DNA of 64,000 bases. Origin: Clostridiales bacterium. GTDB lineage: Bacteria > Bacillota > Clostridia > Oscillospirales > Oscillospiraceae. Made by a program: the position numbers and the translations under genes. This document shows positions 25,538 to 33,348 of this stretch, in pieces (the stretch's first letter is position 1; each line of letters begins with the position of its first letter). The DNA is taken from positions 152,840-216,839 of the forward strand of contig CABIXV010000001.1 in the NCBI GenBank assembly GCA_902362775.1, in the 5' to 3' direction. The notes beneath the pieces are model-generated. The model saw only the letters and a program-made list of their open reading frames with translations, had not been told where the DNA came from and did no database searches.

Positions 25538-25553
25538 GTTAGTATATACTAAC
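25538..25553. promoter_or_regulatory. distal perfect palindrome GTTAG...CTAAC
   Basis: GTTAGTATATACTAAC is a perfect 16-bp palindrome, centred 51 bp from the proximal box, or about five helical turns. Spacing and shared ends argue for cooperative binding of one regulator. Confidence 0.55.
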
Positions 25554-25777
25554 TACTCGCAAAGAATAACATAGTACATCTGATCTGTCAATCCCCTTTT
25601 CTGAAAAATTTACTTCTCCACAGAACTGTTGACGACACGCTGAAAAATGACCATATTAGCCATGCATCCTTCTCCGCTCATAGAGCGTTTCTGTTTTGAG
25701 CAGAAGTTAGTTCTTTCTAATTTGTTGCTAAATCTCTTACGCATTTTTTGAAATACAAACAAATAGGAGAGGATTTT

Positions 25778-26020
25778 ATGGTAAAAATCATACTGGGAAT
25801 CGAAGTATGGCCCGCTCTATGTATGAGGCCCATATTAATGAGGCCAACTGTAAGGCCTGCCCCATCAAAAACCATCGGAAAGGCCTGACAGATGTCATCG
25901 CCGAGGAGACCCTGAATGATGATACCCTTTGGAATGCTGTGGCGCATGCTGGGTACCGCCTGCTGTCTATGCAGAGCGAGCCATATCAAAAAAGGGGGTG
26001 TTTTCGCAAAAGTTGCCAGC
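25778..26020 (+). pseudogene. decayed heavy-metal-associated (HMA) domain gene
   Basis: The start has a good ribosome binding site (AGGAGAGGATTTT then ATG) and reads MVKIILGIE. The frame then shifts by one base and continues as GMARSMYEAHINEANCKACP, then GLTDVIAEETLNDDTLWNAV and AHAGYRLLSMQSEPYQK. This follows small clostridial HMA proteins, which read GMACSMCEAH at the metal site. Both metal-binding cysteines are replaced (Arg, Tyr) and a frameshift lies between residues 9 and 10, so it should not bind metal. The end is approximate. The family match is from memory of the family pattern. Confidence 0.6.
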
Positions 26021-26182
26021 CACTGTCTTCCAACTTTTTCCGAGTCTGCCCTAGGCCCTTGCCCAGCAATTCCCAATTTAAATATTTTTCTCCGGCCATA
26101 TGCGGAAGCAGATCTGTCCATCCCCCTCCGGTCCCTCCATTCTCGAATATTATATGAACGAATTGTATTTCTTTTATGAATT

Positions 26183-26209
26183 TTAGCACTCACCTCTTGA
26201 CAGTGCTAA
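26183..26209. promoter_or_regulatory. CIRCE operator (HrcA site)
   Basis: TTAGCACTC (26183-26191), 9-bp spacer, CAGTGCTAA (26201-26209). The consensus is TTAGCACTC-N9-GAGTGCTAA, so only one base differs. It overlaps the -35 box of the hsp20 promoter, where HrcA would block transcription until heat stress. Confidence 0.92.
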
Positions 26210-26224
26210 AGTTGGGATTATAAT
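26197..26224 (+). promoter_or_regulatory. sigma-A promoter of hsp20
   Basis: Consensus TTGACA (26197-26202) and TATAAT (26219-26224) are separated by 16 bp. The CIRCE right arm covers the end of the -35 box. The leader to the ATG is about 100 nt. Confidence 0.88.
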
Positions 26225-26331
26225 GGGCTTGAACCTTGAGAGAGGGGGCACATGATCCCCTCCCAAAAAGTTCCTCCAGCTCTCTCCAAGGGCCGAGCAA
26301 AGTATTCGTTATTTGAATGGAGGAATGAATT

Positions 26332-26778
26332 ATGTCTAACAACAAGTATTTGGCCGAGCGTCTGTTTGATGACTTTTGGGGGGATGGATTTCCCACCGCT
26401 CCGATGTGGACTGGTCACGACCCTCTGTATGGCAAGCACGTTAAGAATCTGATGAAGACCGACGTACGGGAAACAGAGAATTCCTATGAGTTGGACATCG
26501 ATCTGCCTGGCTTCCAGAAAGAGGAAATGACTGTGGAACTTCGAGACGGCTATCTGTCCATCCGTGCCGCAAAGGGACTTGACAAGGAGGAAAAGGACAA
26601 AAAAGGCACTTATATTCGTCAGGAGCGTTATACCGGCGCATGCAGCCGCAGCTTCTACGTTGGTGATGTGGAGCCTGAGGAGGTGTCCGCTAAGTATGAA
26701 GACGGTATCCTGAAGCTGACGCTGCCCAAGAAGGAAACAAAGGAGCTCCCCCAGCACAACCGGATTGCGATTCAGTGA
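26332..26778 (+). CDS. small heat shock protein Hsp20
   Basis: A 148-residue alpha-crystallin-type holdase that binds unfolding proteins. The crystallin domain runs from about residue 40 (TDVRETENSYELDIDLPGFQ) to the conserved A-x-x-x-x-G-I-L motif KYEDGILKLTLPKK. A C-terminal IAI (I-x-I) motif for oligomer assembly is present. GGAGG lies 8 bp before the ATG. Expression is under a CIRCE-overlapped sigma-A promoter and ends at a strong terminator. Confidence 0.95.
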   Translation: MSNNKYLAERLFDDFWGDGFPTAPMWTGHDPLYGKHVKNLMKTDVRETENSYELDIDLPGFQKEEMTVELRDGYLSIRAAKGLDKEEKDKKGTYIRQERYTGACSRSFYVGDVEPEEVSAKYEDGILKLTLPKKETKELPQHNRIAIQ

Positions 26779-26832
26779 TTCGCGCGCTTCTTAAACTTCC
26801 ATTTTTCTCTTGTACCTCTCAATACAATATCT

Positions 26833-26872
26833 AAAAACCCTCTGCCCATTTTCAAATGGGCAGAGGGTTTTT
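26833..26872. terminator. hsp20 terminator
   Basis: Arms of 19 bp (26833-26851 and 26854-26872) centred on TC, with A-run and T-run at the two ends. Very strong and able to act in both directions. Confidence 0.92.
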
Positions 26873-27063
26873 AGATTATGAAAAAGAACACAAGGCTTTC
26901 CTCTGGCAGAATCCGCTTTTCGTCCTTTTTTCCAAAAAGGACATATGAAATGGACAATCAAACCTTAATCTGGAATGTTAAGATATATGACGGCACAGGG
27001 GGCCAGCCGATTGCCGGATGCCCCCCCTCCGTTTCCGGCCACTCTCTGCCTGCCCGTTCCGCA

Positions 27064-27285
27064 CTATTCAAAGATGGCCCGGGACAACTCCAGCGGCTGT
27101 TCGCAGCGGTTGTCGATATCCATTCCATTATCAGAGAAAACTCTGCCCTGGAAATCCGGTGCGATCTCCGTGGGAACCTTGTCCAGTTGCGCCGCAGTCC
27201 CGTTATTCCGGAACAGGTTGTATGGATTGGGAAAACTCACTTCGCCACCGCCATCGCTTTCATAATTTGTAACAGGCCGGAAGAT
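27064..27285 (-). pseudogene. unrecognised relic coding segment
   Basis: A 73-codon open stretch with natural codon use, bounded by a stop at each end and without a start. It reads IFRPVTNYESDGGGEVSFPN and later DFQGRVFSDNGMDIDNRC. I do not recognise the family. It is probably a remnant of a larger gene. Apart from an 8-bp hairpin (27338-27358, arms AGGAACGC/GCGTTCCT), the region 26880-27484 shows nothing else I can support. Confidence 0.25.
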
Positions 27286-27484
27286 CTATTTCTTCACTGC
27301 CGATTCTCTGGCGAACCTTTTTGGAGAGAAACAGTAAAGGAACGCTCAATGCGTTCCTCAGCACGTTAAGAAAAACTGGTCTGTATGCCATTGGCGAGAT
27401 CGGGCTTTGTCCCTCCGCGCAGGGATGCCGCCGGGCTGCTTTCCCAGGTGGTCTCTGACTGCTGCGAGAGGATGAGCCTCCTCA

Positions 27485-27958
27485 TCACTTCACCTTGAGT
27501 TCATCCAGTGGAACACAGTCTTTGGGGACAACCGGCTCATCGTCTCGCTCATTGGCCGACTCATCCACTACTCCCATATCATGATCTTCTCTGGAGAGAG
27601 CTACCGCTTCATCCAGTCTACGAGCCGTCAGACGAGTCGCGCGTGGTAAGAGCAGACTGTAGGATAAGATCGCCAGTAACTGCGCATTGCAAGGCTTGTG
27701 TTCCAATATTCTGCCTGCTAATTGTTCCAGATGGGACCGGCCTTCCTCCCATATGACGTTGCCTGCTGTGCGGATGTTTCTTTCTACAGCTTTCCAATTT
27801 GTCCGATACCTCTTTGCTACATCCGGATATACCCATTTTGTTACCAGCATCAGACGGTCCGGATGTTCCGCGCACAACTGTACTGCATAGGCAGTATAGA
27901 AGAAGCCTGTATAGTTGGCGGTGACACCAAGACGGTATAGCAGTTCATAGATCTCCAT
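27485..27958 (-). CDS. Spo0A C-terminal-like DNA-binding domain protein
   Basis: A 157-residue protein whose N-terminal 75 residues match the Spo0A effector domain: YELLYRLGVTANYTGFFYTA, then YPDVAKRYRTNWKAVERNIR. There is no receiver domain. Stand-alone proteins of this type occur on clostridial mobile elements, where they may influence the element or host sporulation genes. The start is the ATG at 27958 behind AGGAGGAAGG, inside the end of the upstream HTH gene. The pair forms a two-gene operon. Confidence 0.8.
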   Translation of the reverse strand: MEIYELLYRLGVTANYTGFFYTAYAVQLCAEHPDRLMLVTKWVYPDVAKRYRTNWKAVERNIRTAGNVIWEEGRSHLEQLAGRILEHKPCNAQLLAILSYSLLLPRATRLTARRLDEAVALSREDHDMGVVDESANERDDEPVVPKDCVPLDELKVK

Positions 27959-28211
27959 GACCTTCCTCCTCTGCAATGTCTTCCTCTGGTGGGTACGGAA
28001 CTTTTTTAATCACTTCCGGGCAGTCTTTCTCTATCCCGTCTATAATTTTATCAATGGTATCTGCGGTTGGATTACCTTGTTCCGTGCGATACAGATAAAG
28101 ATTGGACAGTGATATGTCAAAATCTAATGCTATTTCAGTATAAGTTTTTCCTGTGATTTCCTGATATGCTTGCAGGAGTTCAGAAATATAGCGTCTGACT
28201 CTTTTCGCCAC
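27945..28211 (-). CDS. small XRE-type helix-turn-helix regulator
   Basis: An 88-residue protein with a helix-turn-helix in GKTYTEIALDFDISLSNLYL followed by a family-typical turn YRTEQGNPTADTIDKIIDGI. The acidic tail (EEDIAEEEGHGDL) overlaps the start of the Spo0A-like gene by 14 bp, so they are coupled. Both genes sit next to the integrase remnant and may belong to an older mobile element. Confidence 0.75.
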   Translation of the reverse strand: MAKRVRRYISELLQAYQEITGKTYTEIALDFDISLSNLYLYRTEQGNPTADTIDKIIDGIEKDCPEVIKKVPYPPEEDIAEEEGHGDL

Positions 28212-28299
28212 AAAAATCTCTCCTCTCGATAATTATGGCAGAAATAGACGCTATGTGACAACTTATATATCGGAATTTTTATCCTCCGGCCATCTTCTT

Positions 28300-28443
28300 G
28301 AAAACGTGGAATTACTGCTGAAGTACAAGAAGGGGATCTTCTCTGACCTGATGTTCCCATCCCGGAGCAAGCCGGAGCAGCCCATCGATCCGGGCTATGC
28401 GCGAAAGAGGCTCCAGATCATCCTGGAGAGCGCTGGGTGCAAG
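28300..28443 (+). pseudogene. tyrosine integrase fragment
   Basis: An internal piece of a tyrosine recombinase. KGIFSDLMFPSRSKPEQPID and PGYARKRLQIILESAGCK match, with few changes, the part of the second integrase encoded at about 47455-47575. The catalytic HxxR and Tyr segments that should follow are missing. Immediately after it come repeats like those at the right end of the mobile element and a tRNA 3' fragment, so this is the scarred end of an older related element. Confidence 0.88.
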
Positions 28444-28491
28444 GGGGCAGATTCTTCCCTGTCTGTGGTAAAATTGTGTTCAAACGAAAAA

Positions 28492-28536
28492 TGGTGGACC
28501 TGATCGGATTCGAACCGACGACCCCTACAATGCGAA
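28492..28536 (-). other. tRNA 3'-half remnant (attachment scar)
   Basis: On the leftward strand this reads from an anticodon-loop-like TTCGCAT, through a complete T-arm (GTCGG TTCGAAT CCGAT), to CAGGTCCACCA. No D-arm or 5' acceptor strand is present upstream. It shares the loop TTCGCAT and the ending GGTCCACCA with the intact tRNA-Ala(CGC) at 48383-48459, but the T-arm differs. It is best read as the tRNA end left by tRNA-directed integration. Confidence 0.7.
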
Positions 28537-28647
28537 AAGGCATTTAACCTTTTTTGCATTATTTTTAATTATTTATGGTGCTTTCCGCTCGGTTTCTCTT
28601 TCTTTTCGCCACTCTTTAGAACTCTGATTTCCATGTGTTGCGCCGCC

Positions 28648-28671
28648 GTCTGTGGTGGCTCCTGTGGTCAA
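28648..28671 (+). repeat. left-end copy of GTCTGTGGT..CTGTGGTCAAA repeat
   Basis: GTCTGTGGT, 5 bp, then CTGTGGTCAAA. The same pattern occurs at 48318-48341, and a diverged copy at 28461-28484 after the integrase fragment. It probably serves as an integrase or excisionase arm site. Confidence 0.55.
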
Positions 28672-28798
28672 AAACGCTCCCCAGCCCTTGCCGGTGTCTT
28701 TCGCCGACAGGGACGGGGAGCATTTTCATACCTCTGACTACCTGCATTGTAACTCTGAGAGCAGGATCAAGCAAGTTATTTCTGCGCTGACCGCAACT

Positions 28799-28824
28799 CA
28801 GAATTTGAGGGACTGTAAACAAAA
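28799..28824 (+). repeat. left-end copy of a 26-bp imperfect direct repeat
   Basis: It matches 48238-48263 at 23 of 26 positions, with the last ten bases GTAAACAAAA identical. Same orientation at both ends of the element. Confidence 0.6.
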
Positions 28825-28874
28825 AACAGCCCTGTAGTGTAAGTCCAACCCTTGGTGGAAACTTCGCGAAAATC

Positions 28875-28904
28875 GTGGTATACTCACGGTAACGAGTATA
28901 CCAC
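28875..28904. promoter_or_regulatory. perfect inverted repeat before the GmrSD-like gene
   Basis: Arms GTGGTATACTC (28875-28885) and GAGTATACCAC (28894-28904) are 11 bp and perfect, with an 8-bp spacer, ending 19 bp before the proposed GTG start. TATACT and TATACC inside the arms can serve as -10 boxes, so a bound protein would repress. Confidence 0.6.
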
Positions 28905-28923
28905 AAAGCAAGGGGGACACGGT

Positions 28924-31900
28924 GTGAAGGGATCAGAGACGAGAATGACCGCTTTTATGGAGGGTGCGGACAAGCGATATATCATTCCGGTCTATCAGAG
29001 GAAATACGACTGGAAGCTGGAGAACTGCCGCCAGCTTTACGAGGACCTCAAGAAAGTGGTCCGAACCGGCCGCTCCAGCCACTTTTTCGGGAGCATTGTC
29101 TCCGCTGTGGAGCCCAACGGGAGCAAAATCGAGTACCATATCATCGACGGCCAGCAGCGGCTGACTACGGTTTCTCTGTTGCTTCTGGCCATCTGCAACC
29201 TGGTGTCAGCAGGCAAGCTGACCCCGGGGGAGGCCCGGCTGGACGAGCAGATCCGCCACCGTTTCCTGACGGACCCCTGGACTGGAGAGGACGACCGGAT
29301 CAAGCTCCGGCCCGTCAAGAGCGACCGGGAGGCGTTGGCCAGATTGTACGGTCCGGAGGAGGACTACGACCGCAGTTCCAACCTGACCCTCAACTATCTG
29401 TTTTTCCGGGAGGTTTTGCAGAAAGAAGAAGTTCCGCTGGACGAGCTGTACGCTACCATCGGCAAGCTGGAGATCATCAGCATCACGCTGGATTCGAGCG
29501 ACAACGCCCAGCTGATTTTTGAGAGCCTGAACTCCACCGGTCTTGCCTTATCTGAAGGTGACAAGATCCGCAACTACATCCTCATGGGCCTTCCGCCCAA
29601 GGTCCAGAGCGAGTACTACGACAAATACTGGGAGAAGATCGAGAGACTTACGCGGAATCAGCTCAGCGCCTTCATCCGGGATTACCTGAGCATCAAGCAA
29701 CAGGTCACGCCCAATGTCAATGCGGTCTATCCTGCTTTCAAAAAGTACGCCGAGGGAGTTCAGCTTTCCGTGGAGGCGCTGCTGGAGGAACTGCTGAAGT
29801 ACGCCCGGCTCTTTGAAAAGCTGCTGACCTGCAAGAGCGGGCTGGGGGACAAACGGCTGGACGACTGCTTGTACCGCATGGCCCGGCTGGAGATCACCGT
29901 CACCCGCCCGTTCCTGCTGGAGGTGCTGCGGCTGAACCAGGACGGGTACCAGGGCAGAACCCTTTCGGCGGCGGAAGTGCGGAATGTGTTTGAACTGACA
30001 GAGAATTACCTGTTCCGCCGCCATGTCTGCGATGTGCCCACCAACGCCCTGAATAAAATCTTCCTGACGCTGAACCGGGAGATCCTGCGCTACGACAACA
30101 CCGCCGGCGGCTATGTGGACAAGTGCGCCTATGCCCTGCGGGCCAAACGGGAGAGCGGCCGCTTCCCGGATGACCGGGAATTTGCCGACGCACTGTCCGC
30201 CAGACAGGTCTACCAGATGCGGGGCAGATACAAGGCGTACCTGTTCGAGCGGTTTGAGAACCATGGCACGGTGGAGACGAAGGATGTCTACACCCACCTG
30301 GACAACGGCGAATACAGCATCGAACACATCATGCCTCAACACCTGACGCCGGTCTGGGCGGAGGAATTGGGTCCCAACGCCCAGGAGATCCACGAGACAT
30401 GGCTCCACCGGCTGGCCAACCTGACCCTGACCGGCTATAACCCGGATCTCAGCAACAAGAGCTTCCGGGAGAAACGGGACGCCGAAAAGGGCGGATACCG
30501 CAGCAGCGGCCTGCGGATGAACCAGAAGATCGCCCAGAAGGATGCCTGGGGCCTGGCGGAGTTGGAGAAGCGCAGCCGGGAGATGGTCCAGCAAGCACTT
30601 CAGATCTGGCCGTGTCCGGAAACGGATTTCAAACCTGCGGAGCAGGCGTTTGATTCCTGTACGCTGGATGACGAGGATGTGGAGCTGACCGGCCGTGAGA
30701 TCGTCCGGTACAGCCTGATGAACCAGGAGCAGCCTGTCACAAGCTGGACGGATATGGTCGAGCATGTAGTCAAATTCCTGCACCAGCGGGATAATTCTGT
30801 CCTGACCGCACTGGTCTACGACAGCCAGTCCGCAGACTTGTCCGGGTATGTCTCCGGCAGTGAGAACGGGCTGCGCAGCGCGATGAAGATCGACGATCAT
30901 ATTTACCTGGAAAAGAACACCAGCACGGCGATGAAGCTGTCCATCCTGCGGCGTCTGTTCGCCCTCTATCATGTGGACGCAATGGAGCTGGTCTTTTACC
31001 TCAGGGACGCCGACGGGGAAAAGGCGGCGGAGAGTAGCCGCTTTGCCCTGCGGAGACGGTACTGGGAATACGCCGTGCCGGAGATCCGGAAGCAGCACCT
31101 GCACCGGGGCACCTACGGCAACGTCAGCCCCACCGCCTCCAATACGCTGTCCGGCTTTTTCGGCATCAGCGGGTTTTCTATCCAGTGCATCGCCAATTTT
31201 GACAGGGCGCGGGTGGACTTCTACCTGGGCAGCAACGATGTTGAGAAGAACAAGGCGGCCTTTGACCTGCTCCACAGCCACAGGGAGGAAATCGAAAGCG
31301 AACTGGGTGTCGGGCTGAACTGGGAGCGGGCCGACCAGTATCAGGCGTCCTGGCTCTCGTATGCGATGGACGGGGTGAGCATCGGGAACGAGGCGGATTG
31401 GGCCGCCATGGCAAAGTTCCACGCCGAGTGGAGCGATGCCATCTGCAACGCCGTCCTCCCCTATTTGCAGAACGGGAGTGAGTTGGATCAGCGTCTTTCT
31501 GAGGTCGCCGGCGTTCTGCGGGAGTGGGTGGTGCAGCGAGCTGATGTGAAAGCAGAGCTGGCCCGGTGCAACCGTACCCTGACCCGCTTTACCACAGAGC
31601 AGATGTCGGCGATTTTTCCGGATCTCCCCGGTGCACTCAGCGGCTGGGGGACGGAAAATCACTACTTTTACGAGATTGTCAACCGTGCGGGGGACAAGGT
31701 ACATATCCAGCTCGCCCTCAGCGCCCAGAATGGGACGGAGGACTTTCTGGCTCTCTGCGACCGCATCAGCACGCTGCCCTTTATCAGGCCCAGGAAGGAC
31801 GACTGGAAATGGTGGACGATTTTCCGCACGGACAATGTGGACATCGGAGATCTTGCGAAGAAGGATACTGTGTTCGCACAGCTGGATCAGTGCATGACAC

Positions 31901-31947
31901 AGGTAAAGGCGTTTGAGGAGCAGCTGAAGCAGGCGCTTACGGGGTGA
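28924..31947 (+). CDS. GmrSD-like DUF262/DUF1524 restriction protein with long C-terminal part
   Basis: A protein of about 1007 residues. The N-terminal DUF262 (ParB/Srx-like NTPase fold) has IPVYQRKYDW, HIIDGQQRLTTVSLLL near 71, and NSTGLALSEGDKIRNYIL. A DUF1524 His-Me nuclease follows near 464 with SIEHIMPQHLTPVW and LANLTLTGYNPDLSN. GmrSD enzymes cut DNA with modified cytosines. The roughly 400 C-terminal residues contain further domains, including KVHIQLALSAQNGTEDFLAL near the end, which I cannot name firmly. GTG with GGGGG upstream is the chosen start; an internal ATG at 28948 is an alternative. Confidence 0.82.
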   Translation: MKGSETRMTAFMEGADKRYIIPVYQRKYDWKLENCRQLYEDLKKVVRTGRSSHFFGSIVSAVEPNGSKIEYHIIDGQQRLTTVSLLLLAICNLVSAGKLTPGEARLDEQIRHRFLTDPWTGEDDRIKLRPVKSDREALARLYGPEEDYDRSSNLTLNYLFFREVLQKEEVPLDELYATIGKLEIISITLDSSDNAQLIFESLNSTGLALSEGDKIRNYILMGLPPKVQSEYYDKYWEKIERLTRNQLSAFIRDYLSIKQQVTPNVNAVYPAFKKYAEGVQLSVEALLEELLKYARLFEKLLTCKSGLGDKRLDDCLYRMARLEITVTRPFLLEVLRLNQDGYQGRTLSAAEVRNVFELTENYLFRRHVCDVPTNALNKIFLTLNREILRYDNTAGGYVDKCAYALRAKRESGRFPDDREFADALSARQVYQMRGRYKAYLFERFENHGTVETKDVYTHLDNGEYSIEHIMPQHLTPVWAEELGPNAQEIHETWLHRLANLTLTGYNPDLSNKSFREKRDAEKGGYRSSGLRMNQKIAQKDAWGLAELEKRSREMVQQALQIWPCPETDFKPAEQAFDSCTLDDEDVELTGREIVRYSLMNQEQPVTSWTDMVEHVVKFLHQRDNSVLTALVYDSQSADLSGYVSGSENGLRSAMKIDDHIYLEKNTSTAMKLSILRRLFALYHVDAMELVFYLRDADGEKAAESSRFALRRRYWEYAVPEIRKQHLHRGTYGNVSPTASNTLSGFFGISGFSIQCIANFDRARVDFYLGSNDVEKNKAAFDLLHSHREEIESELGVGLNWERADQYQASWLSYAMDGVSIGNEADWAAMAKFHAEWSDAICNAVLPYLQNGSELDQRLSEVAGVLREWVVQRADVKAELARCNRTLTRFTTEQMSAIFPDLPGALSGWGTENHYFYEIVNRAGDKVHIQLALSAQNGTEDFLALCDRISTLPFIRPRKDDWKWWTIFRTDNVDIGDLAKKDTVFAQLDQCMTQVKAFEEQLKQALTG

Positions 31948-32098
31948 ACAGGGGGATTTGACTCCATATTTCGTGTAGCTGATTCTCAAGAGGAAAAATA
32001 AGGGGATGCCCGTCACAGAAAGTGGTGGGCATCCCCTTGCATATATTCAGATACCAGAATATAATGGAGTGGAAATTAGGAATATTGAGGGACAAGCT

Positions 32099-32302
32099 AT
32101 GGAATTCTTGACAACCAAGCAGGCGTCGGAGCTGTGGGGGATCTCTGCCCGCCGGGTGGCGCTCCTCTGCGCCCAAGGACGGATTCCCGGAACAGTCAAG
32201 GCAGGGAAAACATGGCTTCTGCCTCCGAACGCGAAAAAACCAGCCGACCAGCGGCTGGAGCGGACCGCGCCGGGAGAGAAGAAAGGCGAGGTGGAGACAT
32301 GA
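32099..32302 (+). CDS. small MerR/excisionase-type DNA-binding protein
   Basis: A 67-residue protein reading LTTKQASELWGISARRVALL then CAQGRIPGTVKAGKTWLLPP, the winged helix-turn-helix common to excisionases and small regulators. The basic tail is disordered. It starts at the ATG at 32099 behind GAGGGACAAGCT and overlaps the RhuM gene by 4 bp. It may regulate the defence operon rather than excision, given its place between two defence genes. Confidence 0.75.
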   Translation: MEFLTTKQASELWGISARRVALLCAQGRIPGTVKAGKTWLLPPNAKKPADQRLERTAPGEKKGEVET

Positions 32303-33318
32303 GGGAGAACTTTCCGTTTTTGGTGTACCGCTCTGCGGAGGAGGATGTCTCCGTGAACGCCGTCATCAAGGACGAGTCCATCTGGCTGACGCAGAAAGCT
32401 ATGGCGGAGCTGTTTGAAGTGGACAAGTCCACGATCAGCCGACATCTGAAAAATATCTTTAAAGAGGGCGAGTTACAGGAAGAAGTGGTCGTTTCAAAAA
32501 TTGCAACAACCACTCCCCACGGCGCGATGGAGGGAAAGACCCAGACCAGGGAAGCCCAGTTTTACAACCTGGACGCCATCATTTCGGTGGGCTACCGGGT
32601 CAACTCCCGGCGGGCCACCCACTTCCGCATCTGGGCCACCGGCGTGCTGAAGGAGTACATGACCAAGGGCTTTGCGCTGGACGATGAGCGTCTCAAACAG
32701 GGCAAGACCGCTTTCGGCACCGATTACTTCAAAGAGCTGCTGGAGCGTGTCCGCTCCATCCGGGCCAGCGAGCGCCGCATCTGGCAGCAGATCACCGATA
32801 TCTACGCCGAGTGCAGCACTGACTACGACCCACAGGCGCCCACCACCCGGGAGTTTTACGCCATGGTGCAGAACAAATTCCATTACGCCATCACCGGCCA
32901 CACCGGGGCGGAGATCGTTTACGCGGGCGCGGACCGCACAAAACCCAACATGGGGCTGACCACCTGGAAGAACGCTCCAGACGGGCGGATTTTGAAATCC
33001 GATGCCCGCATCGCCAAGAACTATTTGACCGAGCGGCAGATCCGTCAGCTGGAGCGGGCGGTGAGCGGATATTTTGACTATATCGAGGACCTGATCGAGC
33101 GGGAGAACACCTTCACCATTGAGGAATTCGCTGCCAGCGTCAACGAATTTCTGGCCTTCCGCCGGTACGATATTTTGAAGGACAGAGGCAGTGTCTCCCA
33201 CCAGAAGGCCATTGCCAAGGCGGATGAGGAGTACGACGCCTTTAACAGGACCCAGAAGATCGTCTCCGACTTTGACAGAGAGGTACGAAGGTTGCTGGAG
33301 TCGGGGGAAAATCAATAA
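32299..33318 (+). CDS. RhuM family protein
   Basis: A 339-residue protein of the virulence RhuM family: VIKDESIWLTQKAMAELFEV and DKSTISRHLKNIFKEGEL form an N-terminal DNA-binding domain, and YNLDAIISVGYRVNSRRATH is the family hallmark. A C-terminal helical part follows (NKFHYAITGHTGAEIVYAGA). RhuM genes are often found beside type I restriction genes, as here, 30 bp before hsdM. The molecular function is not established. The ATG at 32299 overlaps the preceding stop. Confidence 0.88.
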   Translation: MRENFPFLVYRSAEEDVSVNAVIKDESIWLTQKAMAELFEVDKSTISRHLKNIFKEGELQEEVVVSKIATTTPHGAMEGKTQTREAQFYNLDAIISVGYRVNSRRATHFRIWATGVLKEYMTKGFALDDERLKQGKTAFGTDYFKELLERVRSIRASERRIWQQITDIYAECSTDYDPQAPTTREFYAMVQNKFHYAITGHTGAEIVYAGADRTKPNMGLTTWKNAPDGRILKSDARIAKNYLTERQIRQLERAVSGYFDYIEDLIERENTFTIEEFAASVNEFLAFRRYDILKDRGSVSHQKAIAKADEEYDAFNRTQKIVSDFDREVRRLLESGENQ

Positions 33319-33348
33319 AAAAGAATGAGATAAACGGGAGGAGCTCAC

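Noticed and set aside
25717..26193. 158-codon leftward frame
   Set aside because: Opposes the HMA pseudogene, which has a matching family pattern and ribosome binding site.
26878..27369. 163-codon rightward frame after the hsp20 terminator
   Set aside because: No ribosome binding site, begins within the terminator tail, composition unlike protein; a better relic is on the other strand.
28492..28536. Functional tRNA
   Set aside because: Only the 3' half is present; no D-arm or 5' acceptor strand lies upstream.
29548..32016. 822-codon open frame on the leftward strand
   Set aside because: Lies opposite the DUF262/DUF1524 gene, whose motifs are clear; the antisense product has no recognisable domain and exists because of high GC content.
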